DNA of 63,588 bases from an uncultured Flavobacteriaceae bacterium (GTDB lineage: Bacteria; Bacteroidota; Bacteroidia; Flavobacteriales; Flavobacteriaceae): assembly GCA_938010765.1 (NCBI GenBank), contig CALLVX010000145.1, positions 1-63,588 of the forward strand. The letters run 5' to 3'. The notes under the pieces are model-generated. The model was not told where the DNA came from and did no database searches. It saw only the letters and a program-made list of their open reading frames with translations. Made by a program: the position numbers and the translations under genes. Of this stretch, positions 20,101 through 27,234 are shown piece after piece. Each line of letters opens with the position of its first letter. Within the stretch, counting starts at the first letter, position 1.

Positions 20101-20656
20101 TGATAAAGATGATGACGGACTCGACGATGGTTTTGAAGGGGCAGAGGTGATTGATGCGGATGTAAATGATGAAATAAACGACCCCATGAACGATCTTCCT
20201 GATACCGATGGCGACAAGGAAGCTGATTATCGCGACTTGGATGATGACAATGACGGGATACCTACAGCGGAAGAAGATGGCAATGGCGATGGCATTTATC
20301 AGAACGACGATGTGGACAACGATGGTATTCCTGATTATTTGGAAGGCAATCTACCCGAAGTAATTGTGTATAATGTAGTTACACCGAATGGGGACGGGGT
20401 ACACGATTCCTTGACGATTACAGGGCTGGAGAGTAGACCTAACAATACTATCAATATTTACAATCGATGGGGAGTATTGATATATACGACCAACTCATAT
20501 AATAGCAGCAATAATACCTTTAATGGTTCTTCCCAAGGTAGGTCTACGGTCAATGAAGAAGAAAATCTTCCAGTCGGAACCTACTATTATAGGCTCGATT
20601 ATGAGGACCTCGATGGTGCCAACAAACGGCTTAGTGGTTATTTATACTTGAACTGA
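17162..20656 (+). CDS. Large T9SS type B adhesin with cadherin-like, Ig-like and TSP3 domains
   Basis: This 1164-residue protein has a signal peptide (FLCIIFFCSTKTLVGQ). An N-terminal beta-rich region (about 30-270) is followed by two cadherin-like domains (about 276-456; FNYIPTPGFTGNDTFEYEV, FNGTDFFTYEI). Then come a TSP3 motif (DLDDDNDGIID), a jelly-roll-like segment, an Ig-like domain (about 748-844; YQWEVSSDEG, NNYRLVV), a long TSP3 array (about 850-1060) and a CHU_C type B domain (about 1065-1164; [25 protein letters not shown]). Export through the T9SS and surface attachment are expected. No PorP gene follows, so it probably uses a partner encoded elsewhere, perhaps that at 15728. The array and CHU_C part are closely similar to those of the protein at 13692. 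Confidence 0.92.
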   Translation: MKNYNTSISLATLVPFLCIIFFCSTKTLVGQANSIRSGVTFNWADTQINLSDPANLRSIDINGVGYTTFVVPSSYEMLRLGPGGHGQNNVWQNGSQTISGSDNPNWTDRALTAYQSLNLNYYFQSQNNGDNFCEDYSSVAATDAQIQTIRYSPGIPSNPDGVIAVTERGGNNCMYIELYGIPVGGGSEQLLGRTFVRNQGNLRGVNPQAPPTTNSDYWSSGRNNENNDIIGIALYELSELAPVGSTITSIRYMGATNDHGDGKFFLMQTYAEDDSLRIKLDREGNGDIGANDMVPPGSTYTLTSGTANGTLTFNPDGSFNYIPTPGFTGNDTFEYEVCLPAPNTSVCDTGIAVVIIKLEAVFDNINVAQNSSDNVISVLDNDNFGSSGPKLDGAITNFTLPANGIVTLNDNGTSEDSYDDFFTYSPSTGFNGTDFFTYEITDSGGNTDTAFVYVSSVFDMDVDGIDDKTDLDDDNDGIIDANESQECIDNAYFAWGFNAPVGTRTSDFVENSAITNWFITGTDAIVTGSGLDGSSPDSELRLTNIDATTHEEAVSQNEYVQLGFSTGIGLINPVIERLGIKWNENSGGAIVGNSYDAAIAISKDNFATSIVLYSDIQIHYPADGISETFDLLPIGTTFNLEENTTYTIRIYAYNQLTNGSVPYSVFDDFTVNVSACLEQNNDGDAIPDHLDEDSDNDGCFDVAEAGHIDADDDGYLGSTPITVDANGMVTGQGGYTGTNVNVTTGHQVVTFNTVPNDQIIDVGDSASFSATTTGTAITYQWEVSSDEGLSWSSVVDDAFYSGATTTTLSFTNVPVTAHSNNYRLVVTDPNNPCIPKYFSDSAHLSVQSNDLDSDNDGILNSVEDANLDGDNDPATNSTDTDNDTFPDYLDIDSDDDGIPDNVEAQPTAAYLAPSNTDANNNGLDDAYEANTTLGLTPLNTDGTDLPDYRDIDSDNDNIPDNIEAHDHDHDGTPELVIVGSDKDDDGLDDGFEGAEVIDADVNDEINDPMNDLPDTDGDKEADYRDLDDDNDGIPTAEEDGNGDGIYQNDDVDNDGIPDYLEGNLPEVIVYNVVTPNGDGVHDSLTITGLESRPNNTINIYNRWGVLIYTTNSYNSSNNTFNGSSQGRSTVNEEENLPVGTYYYRLDYEDLDGANKRLSGYLYLN

Positions 20657-20668
20657 TACCATCTATCT
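20655..20668 (-). repeat. Right arm of the 14-bp inverted repeat
   Basis: GATACCATCTATCT overlaps the last two bases of the adhesin stop codon and is the perfect reverse complement of 16730-16743. Confidence 0.4.
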
Positions 20669-20808
20669 AAATGAAGAACAAATAGGCGCCCTAAGAAATA
20701 CCTAAGATCGTTTCCTATTTAAACGGGCTAATAACATCAAGTATTTTTTTCAGAACCTATTACACTCATAATTTAGGAAGGCCTCTACATTATTAGAAGG
20801 AAAGGTGT

Positions 20809-20816
20809 TATTTTTG
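20809..20816 (+). promoter_or_regulatory. Candidate Bacteroidetes -7 promoter box (TATTTTTG) for idi-queD-bcp
   Basis: The box matches TAnnTTTG, 46 bases before the favoured idi start. No clear -33 TTTG is visible. Confidence 0.4.
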
Positions 20817-20862
20817 CTTTACTAGAGAAAGACTCTTGTTTCTCTATGAAAAAGATTACGGT

Positions 20863-21393
20863 TTGAAAGAAGAACATGTTATACTGGTGAACGAGCAAGA
20901 TGAAGTACTCGGAACAATGGCGAAAATGGAGGCACATGAAAAGGCAATCCTCCACAGGGCTTTTTCTGTTTTTGTAATGAACAAAAATGGGGAGACCATG
21001 TTGCAGCGGCGCGCGGCCCACAAGTACCATTCCCCACTGTTGTGGACTAATACCTGTTGTAGTCATCAGCGCTCAGGAGAAAGTAATTTGGAGGCGGGTA
21101 AACGAAGGTTGCAAGAAGAAATGGGTTTCGTTACTGATCTTAAAGAACTGTTTTCTTTTGTGTATAAGGCTCCTTTTGATAATGGTCTCACCGAGCATGA
21201 ATTGGATCATGTGATGATGGGAAAGTATGAGGATGCACCAAAAATCAATACAGAAGAAGTGGCCGATTGGAAATGGATGACCCCTGCCGATATAAAGAAA
21301 GATATTGCCGACAATCCTGAAAATTACACGGCTTGGTTTAAAATTATATTTGAAAAGTTTTATTCGCACCTTACCCAAAACACGGTCGCATGA
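20863..21393 (+). CDS. idi: Isopentenyl-diphosphate delta-isomerase, type I
   Basis: This enzyme interconverts isopentenyl and dimethylallyl diphosphate in isoprenoid synthesis. The protein is a Nudix-fold type I isomerase with the conserved HRAFSVFV, the catalytic cysteine in TNTCCSHQR, a Nudix-like segment (AGKRRLQEEMG) and the metal/catalytic glutamates in EHELDHVM. I chose the TTG at 20863 because it gives 176 residues beginning KEEHVILVNEQDEV, where family members normally start. A TTG at 20836 would add nine residues. The stop overlaps the queD start (ATGA), so idi, queD and bcp form one transcript. The mevalonate or MEP pathway genes are not in this window. Confidence 0.92.
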   Translation: MKEEHVILVNEQDEVLGTMAKMEAHEKAILHRAFSVFVMNKNGETMLQRRAAHKYHSPLLWTNTCCSHQRSGESNLEAGKRRLQEEMGFVTDLKELFSFVYKAPFDNGLTEHELDHVMMGKYEDAPKINTEEVADWKWMTPADIKKDIADNPENYTAWFKIIFEKFYSHLTQNTVA

Positions 21394-21800
21394 AAGTTAA
21401 AGTAAGCAGAAAAGCCCATTTTAATGCAGCCCACAGATTGTATAGGCCCGACTGGAGTTTTGAAAAGAACAACGCCGTGTTCGGAAAATGTAACAACCCC
21501 AATTTTCATGGACACAATTATGAACTTGTCGTTAGTGCCACAGGCGAAATAGATCCTGTGACCGGCTTTGTAATCGATATAAAAGTGCTCAAAGATTTGA
21601 TTAAAAGTGAAGTAGAGGAGGCATTTGATCATAAAAACCTAAATGTTGAGGTATCTGAATTCAAAGAACTGAATCCAACGGCAGAGAATATTGCAGTGGT
21701 GATATGGAACAAATTACGACCCCATATAGCGGCCGATAAAGAACTTGAAGTAACACTGTATGAAACTCCTCGGAATTTTGTAACCTATTCAGGAGATTAA
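21390..21800 (+). CDS. queD: 6-carboxytetrahydropterin synthase QueD
   Basis: This 136-residue protein belongs to the 6-pyruvoyl-tetrahydropterin synthase/QueD family, which makes 6-carboxytetrahydropterin from dihydroneopterin triphosphate on the way to queuosine. The zinc-binding histidines are visible in FNAAHRL and in NFHGHNY. The catalytic cysteine sits in FGKCNNPN, and the catalytic acid segment is EAFDHKNLN followed by NPTAENIA. The length is typical. It overlaps idi by four bases and bcp by one. No other queuosine genes are nearby, so the operon partners look unrelated in pathway. A eukaryotic-type pterin role is less likely given the NPTAEN signature. Confidence 0.88.
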   Translation: MKVKVSRKAHFNAAHRLYRPDWSFEKNNAVFGKCNNPNFHGHNYELVVSATGEIDPVTGFVIDIKVLKDLIKSEVEEAFDHKNLNVEVSEFKELNPTAENIAVVIWNKLRPHIAADKELEVTLYETPRNFVTYSGD

Positions 21801-22252
21801 TGGGTTTGAAAGTAGGCAGCACTGTACTCGAATTTTCTTTGAAAGATCAATACGGACAATTATTCCATAGTAAGGAATTGATTGGCAAAAAAGCCATGGT
21901 CATTTATTTTTACCCCAAAGATAATACGCCGGGCTGTACCAAGGAAGCTTGTCAGTTTAGGGATAGCTACGAGGTTTTCACAGACCTTGGAGCTGAAGTT
22001 ATCGGAATTAGCTCTGACTCGGAAAAATCACATCGTAAATTTGCAGCTAAGTATAATCTTCCGTTTGTATTGTTGGCAGATCCGGATAGGAAGGTTAGAA
22101 AATTGTTCAAGGTGGCCAACAATCTATTGCTCGTTCCGGGAAGAGAGACCTTTGTGGTAAATCAAAAAGGGCAACTAATTATGGCATTTAATAATATAAA
22201 TGCCTCTGAACATATGCGTAAGGCGCTAAAAGTGTTACAGGAAATGAATTAA
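21800..22252 (+). CDS. bcp: Thioredoxin-dependent peroxiredoxin, Bcp/PrxQ type
   Basis: This 150-residue AhpC/TSA-fold protein reduces hydroperoxides with electrons from thioredoxin. The Bcp signature FYPKDNTPGCTKEACQFRD contains the peroxidatic cysteine (GCT). The second cysteine in EACQF, five residues later, is the resolving cysteine typical of the PrxQ subtype. ISSDSEKSHRKF and LLADPDRKV are also family-typical. The start codon shares one base with the queD stop (TAATG), indicating translational coupling. It is cytoplasmic, with no signal peptide. Confidence 0.92.
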   Translation: MGLKVGSTVLEFSLKDQYGQLFHSKELIGKKAMVIYFYPKDNTPGCTKEACQFRDSYEVFTDLGAEVIGISSDSEKSHRKFAAKYNLPFVLLADPDRKVRKLFKVANNLLLVPGRETFVVNQKGQLIMAFNNINASEHMRKALKVLQEMN

Positions 22253-22290
22253 AAGGCAAATAAAGTATAACAATCTGAAATATAAATCGA

Positions 22291-23253
22291 ATGTATCCAT
22301 TAAAATTTCAACCTATTTTAAAAGAACGCCTTTGGGGCGGTACGAAACTCAAAGAGGTATTAGGAAAACCCATTGAGAGCGAAATTACCGGTGAGAGTTG
22401 GGAACTTTCTGCGGTTGCCGGTGACGTATCGGTGGTCGCTAATGGCGACCTCTTGGGAACTTCTTTACAGGAACTTATTGATAAAGATGCCGAAAAGTTG
22501 CTAGGAAAAAGTGTTTTGGATCGTTTTGGAAAAGACTTTCCTATTTTGATAAAGTTTATCGATGCCAAACAAGATCTTTCTATTCAATTGCACCCGAATG
22601 ATGAATTGGCCAGGGAACGTCATAATTCTTTTGGCAAAACAGAAATGTGGTATATCATGGATGCAGATGAAGGGGCAAACCTAATTGTTGGTTTCAACAA
22701 AAAGGTCGAAAAGGAGGAATATGCCAAAAGCCTAGAAGAGGATACTTTACTAGACCTCCTTAATTATGAGCAGGTAAAGGAAGGAGATACTTTCTTTATC
22801 AATACAGGAAAAATACATGCTATAGGAGCGGGGGTACTGTTGGCTGAAATACAACAGACCTCGGATGTTACCTATCGCGTTTTTGATTTCAACAGGAGAG
22901 ATAAGAATGGTAACCTTCGGGAATTACACACCGAGCAGGCACTCGATGCAATCGATTACAAAAAGAAAGACGATTTTAAGGTCACTTATATCGACCAAAC
23001 CGATCGAGTTAACAATATGGTGACCTGCCCATACTTCACAACTAATTACATTCATCTAACGGCAGATATACAGCAAGATGTTAAGAGCCGAGATTCCTTT
23101 ACCATTTATATGTGTGTAGGAGGTTCGGCTACAATTGAAAACGAACACGGAAGTGCAATCATTAATAAGGGAGAGACTATTTTAATTGGTGCGGATACGC
23201 AAGAAATTAAACTAAAGAGCAATGATGCGAAACTGCTAGAGGTCACTATTTAG
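22291..23253 (+). CDS. manA: Mannose-6-phosphate isomerase, class I
   Basis: This 320-residue zinc enzyme interconverts fructose 6-phosphate and mannose 6-phosphate, feeding GDP-mannose and cell-surface glycan synthesis. The N-terminal signature PILKERLWGG is followed by zinc-ligand motifs IQLHPNDELA and TEMWYI, and by the active-site segment NTGKIHAIG. The C-terminal cupin segment (IYMCVGGSATIEN, KGETILIGA) is complete. The length is that of the short Bacillus/Bacteroidetes form. It starts 38 bases after bcp and may be read from the same transcript. Confidence 0.9.
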   Translation: MYPLKFQPILKERLWGGTKLKEVLGKPIESEITGESWELSAVAGDVSVVANGDLLGTSLQELIDKDAEKLLGKSVLDRFGKDFPILIKFIDAKQDLSIQLHPNDELARERHNSFGKTEMWYIMDADEGANLIVGFNKKVEKEEYAKSLEEDTLLDLLNYEQVKEGDTFFINTGKIHAIGAGVLLAEIQQTSDVTYRVFDFNRRDKNGNLRELHTEQALDAIDYKKKDDFKVTYIDQTDRVNNMVTCPYFTTNYIHLTADIQQDVKSRDSFTIYMCVGGSATIENEHGSAIINKGETILIGADTQEIKLKSNDAKLLEVTI

Positions 23254-23303
23254 TGCTGCATTTTGCGTATTAGTCCCTCAATTTATAATAAAAGTACAAT
23301 TCA

Positions 23304-23336
23304 TTTGAACCAATGATGGCTAAAAGCCTATTTTTG
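23304..23336 (+). promoter_or_regulatory. Bacteroidetes-type promoter (-33 TTTG, -7 TATTTTTG)
   Basis: TTTG at 23304-23307 and TATTTTTG at 23329-23336 are separated by 21 bases, close to the spacing known for Bacteroidetes sigma-ABfr promoters. The start codon of the small gene is 17 bases beyond the -7 box. This is the best-formed promoter I see in the window. Confidence 0.6.
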
Positions 23337-23353
23337 CGTAAAATTAAATAGTA

Positions 23354-23623
23354 ATGGCAAGTATAAAAGAATTGAAAAAAAATGTCAATAACGTCCTTGG
23401 GGATCTTATTGAAGCAGTATATATTGTTGATGCGGCCAATGGCAAGCACGATTCAAAAGAAGGAAATAAAATAATTGATAGTGCTATAGCAACTTTTGAT
23501 GATTTGATAGAAAAAATCAACGATCGTAAGGTTGAAAACCGTAAAAAACATCTAACTGCTGTTCGCGCCGAATTGGAAACCAAGGCACAAGGCTTGGTGG
23601 AAGAAATCAATAAGCTGGGATAA
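23354..23623 (+). CDS. Small conserved helical protein of unknown function
   Basis: This 89-residue cytoplasmic protein is nearly all predicted helix and rich in Lys, Glu, Asp and Asn (ELKKNVNNVLGDLIEAV, FDDLIEKINDRKVENRK). There is no signal peptide and no cysteine. I do not recognise a named family; it resembles short conserved proteins annotated as hypothetical in flavobacteria. It has its own well-formed promoter and a strong terminator, so it is a single-gene unit that is probably well expressed. A role as a small coiled-coil or stress protein is only a guess. Confidence 0.75.
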   Translation: MASIKELKKNVNNVLGDLIEAVYIVDAANGKHDSKEGNKIIDSAIATFDDLIEKINDRKVENRKKHLTAVRAELETKAQGLVEEINKLG

Positions 23624-23641
23624 GACAGTGTTTTTGTACCA

Positions 23642-23680
23642 TAAAAAAAATGCCCTTATGAAAGTCAGGGCATTTTTTTA
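23642..23680. terminator. Bidirectional Rho-independent terminator
   Basis: ATGCCCT and AGGGCAT form the stem around a ten-base loop. An A-tract lies before the stem and a T-tract after it, so the element can end the small gene on the + strand and the DUF4369 gene on the - strand. Confidence 0.85.
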
Positions 23681-23733
23681 TGGTCGATTTTTTTAGATTT
23701 AAATGGCAAGGCAAACCTAGCTTCAAAGAGTAA

Positions 23734-24438
23734 TTAGTTGCCCGCGTCTTTCAAAAGCTCCTTTAATTCCTTGCCATACTTGGAAGTGGCCACCTCTGGG
23801 GTCAAGGACTTACTAATAGAATCTAAGTATTTAGGGTTGGCATCCGAAATCTCATGCACTGCGATATAAGGTGCAACATAAGAGTCTTTGTTGTTCAATG
23901 CAAAGTTGATGGCGAAGGCATAACCGCGTTTGGCATTTTTATCACTAATTCGTTGGAGAGAATCGAGTTGTATTGAATTTAATGGAGTCTCAGGATTTAG
24001 TGAGTTCTGAATAATTGCTAGGTTCCGTTTGTTAAAATCGGACATTGTCTTGCGGTATTCTTTCCATCGCTTGTGCGTTTCTGATCCACTGATCTTGGCA
24101 CTACTATCAAAGGTATTCCATTTCGTGTTGATGGTAATTGTGCCTGGTTCACCGAAAAAAGTGATTCGGTCATTAATATTATTATTGTCTTTTTTATGAA
24201 GGTAGAGATAAAAAATTTCGGGGCTTTCTAGCTCCGTTTGAAAACTAAAACTACCATCTCCATCAACTTCCAAAGAATCGACTGCGACTAGGGCTGTATC
24301 AGGGAGGTGTTGTAAATACAGTGTTCCTTTTTTAAGTCCTTTTACCTGTCCGGAGACAATCATGGTTTTTTCTGTTATTCGATTGCCACAGCCAATAAAT
24401 AACAGCGCCACGGCAGCTGTAAGAAGAGTACGTATCAT
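23734..24438 (-). CDS. DUF4369 domain lipoprotein
   Basis: This 234-residue protein has a lipoprotein signal (MIRTLLTAAVALLFIGCGN with FIGC as lipobox). The N-terminal beta domain (about 28-125) has the DUF4369 pattern VSGQVKGLKKGTLYLQ, VDSLEVDGDGSFSF and FGEPGTITI. This domain is usually found ahead of thioredoxin-like domains in Bacteroidetes. Here a helical segment follows (about 130-234) with no CxxC motif, so the thioredoxin part is absent. The role is unknown; attachment to the inner or outer membrane is expected. It faces the small + strand gene across the shared terminator. Confidence 0.82.
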   Translation of the reverse strand: MIRTLLTAAVALLFIGCGNRITEKTMIVSGQVKGLKKGTLYLQHLPDTALVAVDSLEVDGDGSFSFQTELESPEIFYLYLHKKDNNNINDRITFFGEPGTITINTKWNTFDSSAKISGSETHKRWKEYRKTMSDFNKRNLAIIQNSLNPETPLNSIQLDSLQRISDKNAKRGYAFAINFALNNKDSYVAPYIAVHEISDANPKYLDSISKSLTPEVATSKYGKELKELLKDAGN

Positions 24439-24584
24439 GTTTGGTTTTTGGTATGGTAAAGATGCGGAAATTATTTGTCTTGCGCCATAGGAAATAATGT
24501 TAAACGTTGAGGTGTTTTATTTATTAGGTAAGTGGTTTATAAGCTACACATTCTTTTCTTTGGATTTTTTTAAAGCGAACTCGT

Positions 24585-24858
24585 TTAAACTTTTTCATAT
24601 TCTTTCTCAATTCGTTTAAAGGTAAAAAAGGAAGCGATTAGTGCGACAATCGCGGCAACTAAAAATTGCGCGGTAAAAGTAATGACTAATTCATGGGAAT
24701 AGGTAAACACTCGATGCGTCCATTCAAAAAAGACTGAACCCATTGAAAACGGTAAGACCCAATAAAGCAGTGCATGTTTCGCTATAAACTTCCATTTAAG
24801 CTTCCTGCTGCGTTCCCTGTATTTTGCAGTAAGCGAATTGTTTTTCGGTATACTTCAT
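24585..24858 (-). pseudogene. Small two-helix membrane protein gene with an apparent one-base frame break
   Basis: On the minus strand the frame ending at the TAA at 24585 reads as an obvious protein: LTAKYRERSRKLKWKFIAKH, two hydrophobic helices (ALLYWVLPFSMGSVFF and LVITFTAQFLVAAIVALIAS), then FKRIEKEYEKV. That frame has no ATG, GTG or TTG start before the first helix and is closed by a TGA just upstream. A good start, MKYTEK, lies at 24858 one frame away, and the switch falls at GAAAAACAATT. The span is 274 bases, one more than a multiple of three, so a one-base insertion (real or a sequencing error) would explain it. The family is unknown to me. Confidence 0.5.
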
Positions 24859-25012
24859 TACAGCAAAGTTTATATTTAAAGACTGTTTTGATTGTTTGAA
24901 ATTAAGATAATATGATTACCCGACTTTTTTGAAGCCACAAGTAATTTGATGGATTTTCCATCATGTTCCGATTTTGGTACGTGGAAACCTGCTTGGTTTT
25001 TTTATGGACAGT

Positions 25013-25852
25013 TTATTTTTTAACCAGTTCTACTCTGCGATTTAATTTTTTTCCTTCCTCGGTGGTGTTGGAAGCTGCCGGGGCCAAAGGGCCCACTCCT
25101 TCGGCATAGAGCCTATCGAGAGTTATTCCGTAGGTAGTCTCTAGCGCTGATTTTATTGCAGTTGCGCGGTCGAGCGATAGTTTGCTGTTTATTTCGAAAG
25201 ACCCATCAGAATCGGTATGACCAACGATCCAACAGTTGATGCCCGGATTGTCCCTCAGAAATGCGGCTATCTGTGCCAGCGCAGGTTTCGATTCGGCTTT
25301 TAGGACCGATTTTCCGGTATCAAAATAAATACCGTAGATAGCGATTTTACCATCTATTTCGATTTTGTTCTTAATCAATTCGGCATCAATAGCGATTTCC
25401 TGAACCATGGTAGCCTTTTCTATGATGGTTAGTTCGTACTGTTTGCCAGTTGATCTGGGTTTGACTTCAATCCAAATTTCTTTAGAGTCAGCAGTTTCGA
25501 AACTATAATGCCCGAATTCATAATTGTGTCTTTCAAAAATTAACCGGCCGCCTGCTTTTGTAATGGCATTCGAATAATTTCTTAAGATTTGAAGCCTAGT
25601 GGGAAATTGAAAATCGGTATTATCCCTTTGTTGATGTTTATAAGTAATCGAGATTTTTTTTCCTTCAACTGCCCGTTTTTTCTTTTCAATGAAAAATTCA
25701 TGGCTACCGAATTCAAGTTCTTTATAGGCCGTGATATCAAATGCTGGTAGTCGATCAAGTAAATAGTAGTCTTTACTATTTTCAATATCGTTCTGGGAAA
25801 AAATGCTGTCAGAACAAGCGATAAGTAGTAATAAAATGATAATATGTTTCAT
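25013..25852 (-). CDS. OmpA family protein
   Basis: I chose the ATG at 25852 because it places a signal peptide (HIIILLLLIACSDSIFSQ) at the N-terminus; an upstream ATG at 25903 adds 17 non-signal residues. The 279-residue protein has an N-terminal domain without clear homology (about 25-165), and a C-terminal OmpA peptidoglycan-binding domain (about 175-279) with IYFDTGKSVLKAES, IVGHTDSDGS and LNRRVELVKK. The cysteine in the signal is probably not a lipobox, because cleavage at SIFSQ fits better. It likely sits in the periplasm or outer membrane and binds the cell wall. Fifty-two bases separate it from the DUF819 gene upstream, so co-transcription is plausible. Confidence 0.85.
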   Translation of the reverse strand: MKHIIILLLLIACSDSIFSQNDIENSKDYYLLDRLPAFDITAYKELEFGSHEFFIEKKKRAVEGKKISITYKHQQRDNTDFQFPTRLQILRNYSNAITKAGGRLIFERHNYEFGHYSFETADSKEIWIEVKPRSTGKQYELTIIEKATMVQEIAIDAELIKNKIEIDGKIAIYGIYFDTGKSVLKAESKPALAQIAAFLRDNPGINCWIVGHTDSDGSFEINSKLSLDRATAIKSALETTYGITLDRLYAEGVGPLAPAASNTTEEGKKLNRRVELVKK

Positions 25853-25904
25853 AGTGGTAGTATTTTCAAATAGTAAAAAGACAAGTGCTTTAGATGTCAT
25901 CAAA

Positions 25905-27185
25905 TCATGACATCGTTGAGGCTACCTCCATTAAATAGGCACATAACAGTGCTCCGCCAGTACCAACAACATACCCCAGTACGGCCAAGAGCACTCCTAC
26001 AGAAGTTAGGGAAGGGTGAAATTCTGCGGCGACTACGGGAGCGGAAGCTGCCCCGCCCACATTGGCCTGACTCCCTACGGCAAGGAAGAAATAAGGCGCT
26101 TTGATCAACTTGGCAACCAAGATTAAAAGTCCGGCATGAATTGCAATCCATATAAAACCTACTGCAATCAATCCGGGATTTTCAAGTACTTTTCCTAGGT
26201 CCATTTTCATTCCGATGGTAGCCACTAAAATATAAATGAACATGCCACCGATCTTACTTGCCCCCGCACCTTCGTAGTTTTTTGCTTTGGTAAAAGACAA
26301 GCCTATTCCTACGGCGGTAGCTATTACAACCATCCAAAAGAAACTAGATCCCAAGAACGATAAAAAGCTCTTCTTGTCGCCTACGCTGGCAAAGGTTTCC
26401 TTAAGATAAGAACTGAGATGGTCTCCAAAAAAATGCGCGATGCCAACGGCTGTAAACGCGAAGAAAAGCATCATCATATAATCTTCCAAGGTAGGCACCC
26501 GCGTAATTCGATTGGCAAACTCGGTCACTTTTACTTTGAGGGTTTCGATTGCCGATGTATCTGCTTTAAGCCATTTATCAATACGTTTTGTCTTCCCTGC
26601 ACCTAAAAGTATAATGGCCATCCATACATTGGCGACTACGATATCTATTAAGACCATACCGCCATATTTTTCTGGATTATACTGAAAAATTTCTAGCATA
26701 GCGGCTTGATTGGCACCCCCACCGATCCAGCTTCCCGCAATAGTAGAGAGTCCACGCCAGGTAGCATCAAAATCATTACCACCTACGGTTTCAGGAGAAA
26801 AGATAGAGACGATTAGGATGGCGATGGGTCCGCCTATGATGATTCCCGCAGATCCTGTCAAGAACATTATCATGGCTTTAGATCCTAAATTGGCGATAGC
26901 CTTTAGGTCTATACTAAGGGTCATCAAGACTAAGGCCGCGGGGAGTAAATACCTACTCGCTACAAAGTATAGGTTCGAAGTTTCATCGGAAATTAAATTG
27001 GTGCTGGTCAAAATTGCAGGCAGTAAATAGCACATCAACACTGCGGGGACAATAGAATAAAACTTGCGCCAGAATCCGGTTTTAATCGAGGAAGTGTAAA
27101 AAATAAAGCCTAAACATAGGGCAAGGAGGCCAAAAACTACGGTGTCGTTCGTAATCAAAGGTCCGGCAAGGTCGGTATCGCTCAT
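25905..27185 (-). CDS. DUF819 family integral membrane protein
   Basis: This 426-residue protein has about ten hydrophobic helices in two inverted-looking halves, typical of the DUF819 (YjcL-like) family. Conserved segments include WRGLSTIAGSWIGGGANQAAM and AVGSQANVGGAASAPVVAAEFHP near the C-terminus; the glycine/asparagine-rich loops recall the substrate sites of carboxylate or sodium symporters. The substrate is not known for the family. A promoter-like box lies just upstream. The OmpA gene follows on the same strand. Confidence 0.88.
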   Translation of the reverse strand: MSDTDLAGPLITNDTVVFGLLALCLGFIFYTSSIKTGFWRKFYSIVPAVLMCYLLPAILTSTNLISDETSNLYFVASRYLLPAALVLMTLSIDLKAIANLGSKAMIMFLTGSAGIIIGGPIAILIVSIFSPETVGGNDFDATWRGLSTIAGSWIGGGANQAAMLEIFQYNPEKYGGMVLIDIVVANVWMAIILLGAGKTKRIDKWLKADTSAIETLKVKVTEFANRITRVPTLEDYMMMLFFAFTAVGIAHFFGDHLSSYLKETFASVGDKKSFLSFLGSSFFWMVVIATAVGIGLSFTKAKNYEGAGASKIGGMFIYILVATIGMKMDLGKVLENPGLIAVGFIWIAIHAGLLILVAKLIKAPYFFLAVGSQANVGGAASAPVVAAEFHPSLTSVGVLLAVLGYVVGTGGALLCAYLMEVASTMS

Positions 27186-27207
27186 GAAAATACGTTTTCG
27201 TATATTT

Positions 27208-27215
27208 CAAATATA
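27208..27215 (-). promoter_or_regulatory. Candidate Bacteroidetes -7 promoter box (TATATTTG on the minus strand)
   Basis: The box matches TAnnTTTG, 22 bases upstream of the DUF819 start codon. The -33 region would lie in the end of the HAD gene and is not convincing. Confidence 0.4.
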
Positions 27216-27234
27216 GGCAAAACCTACGCGATCA

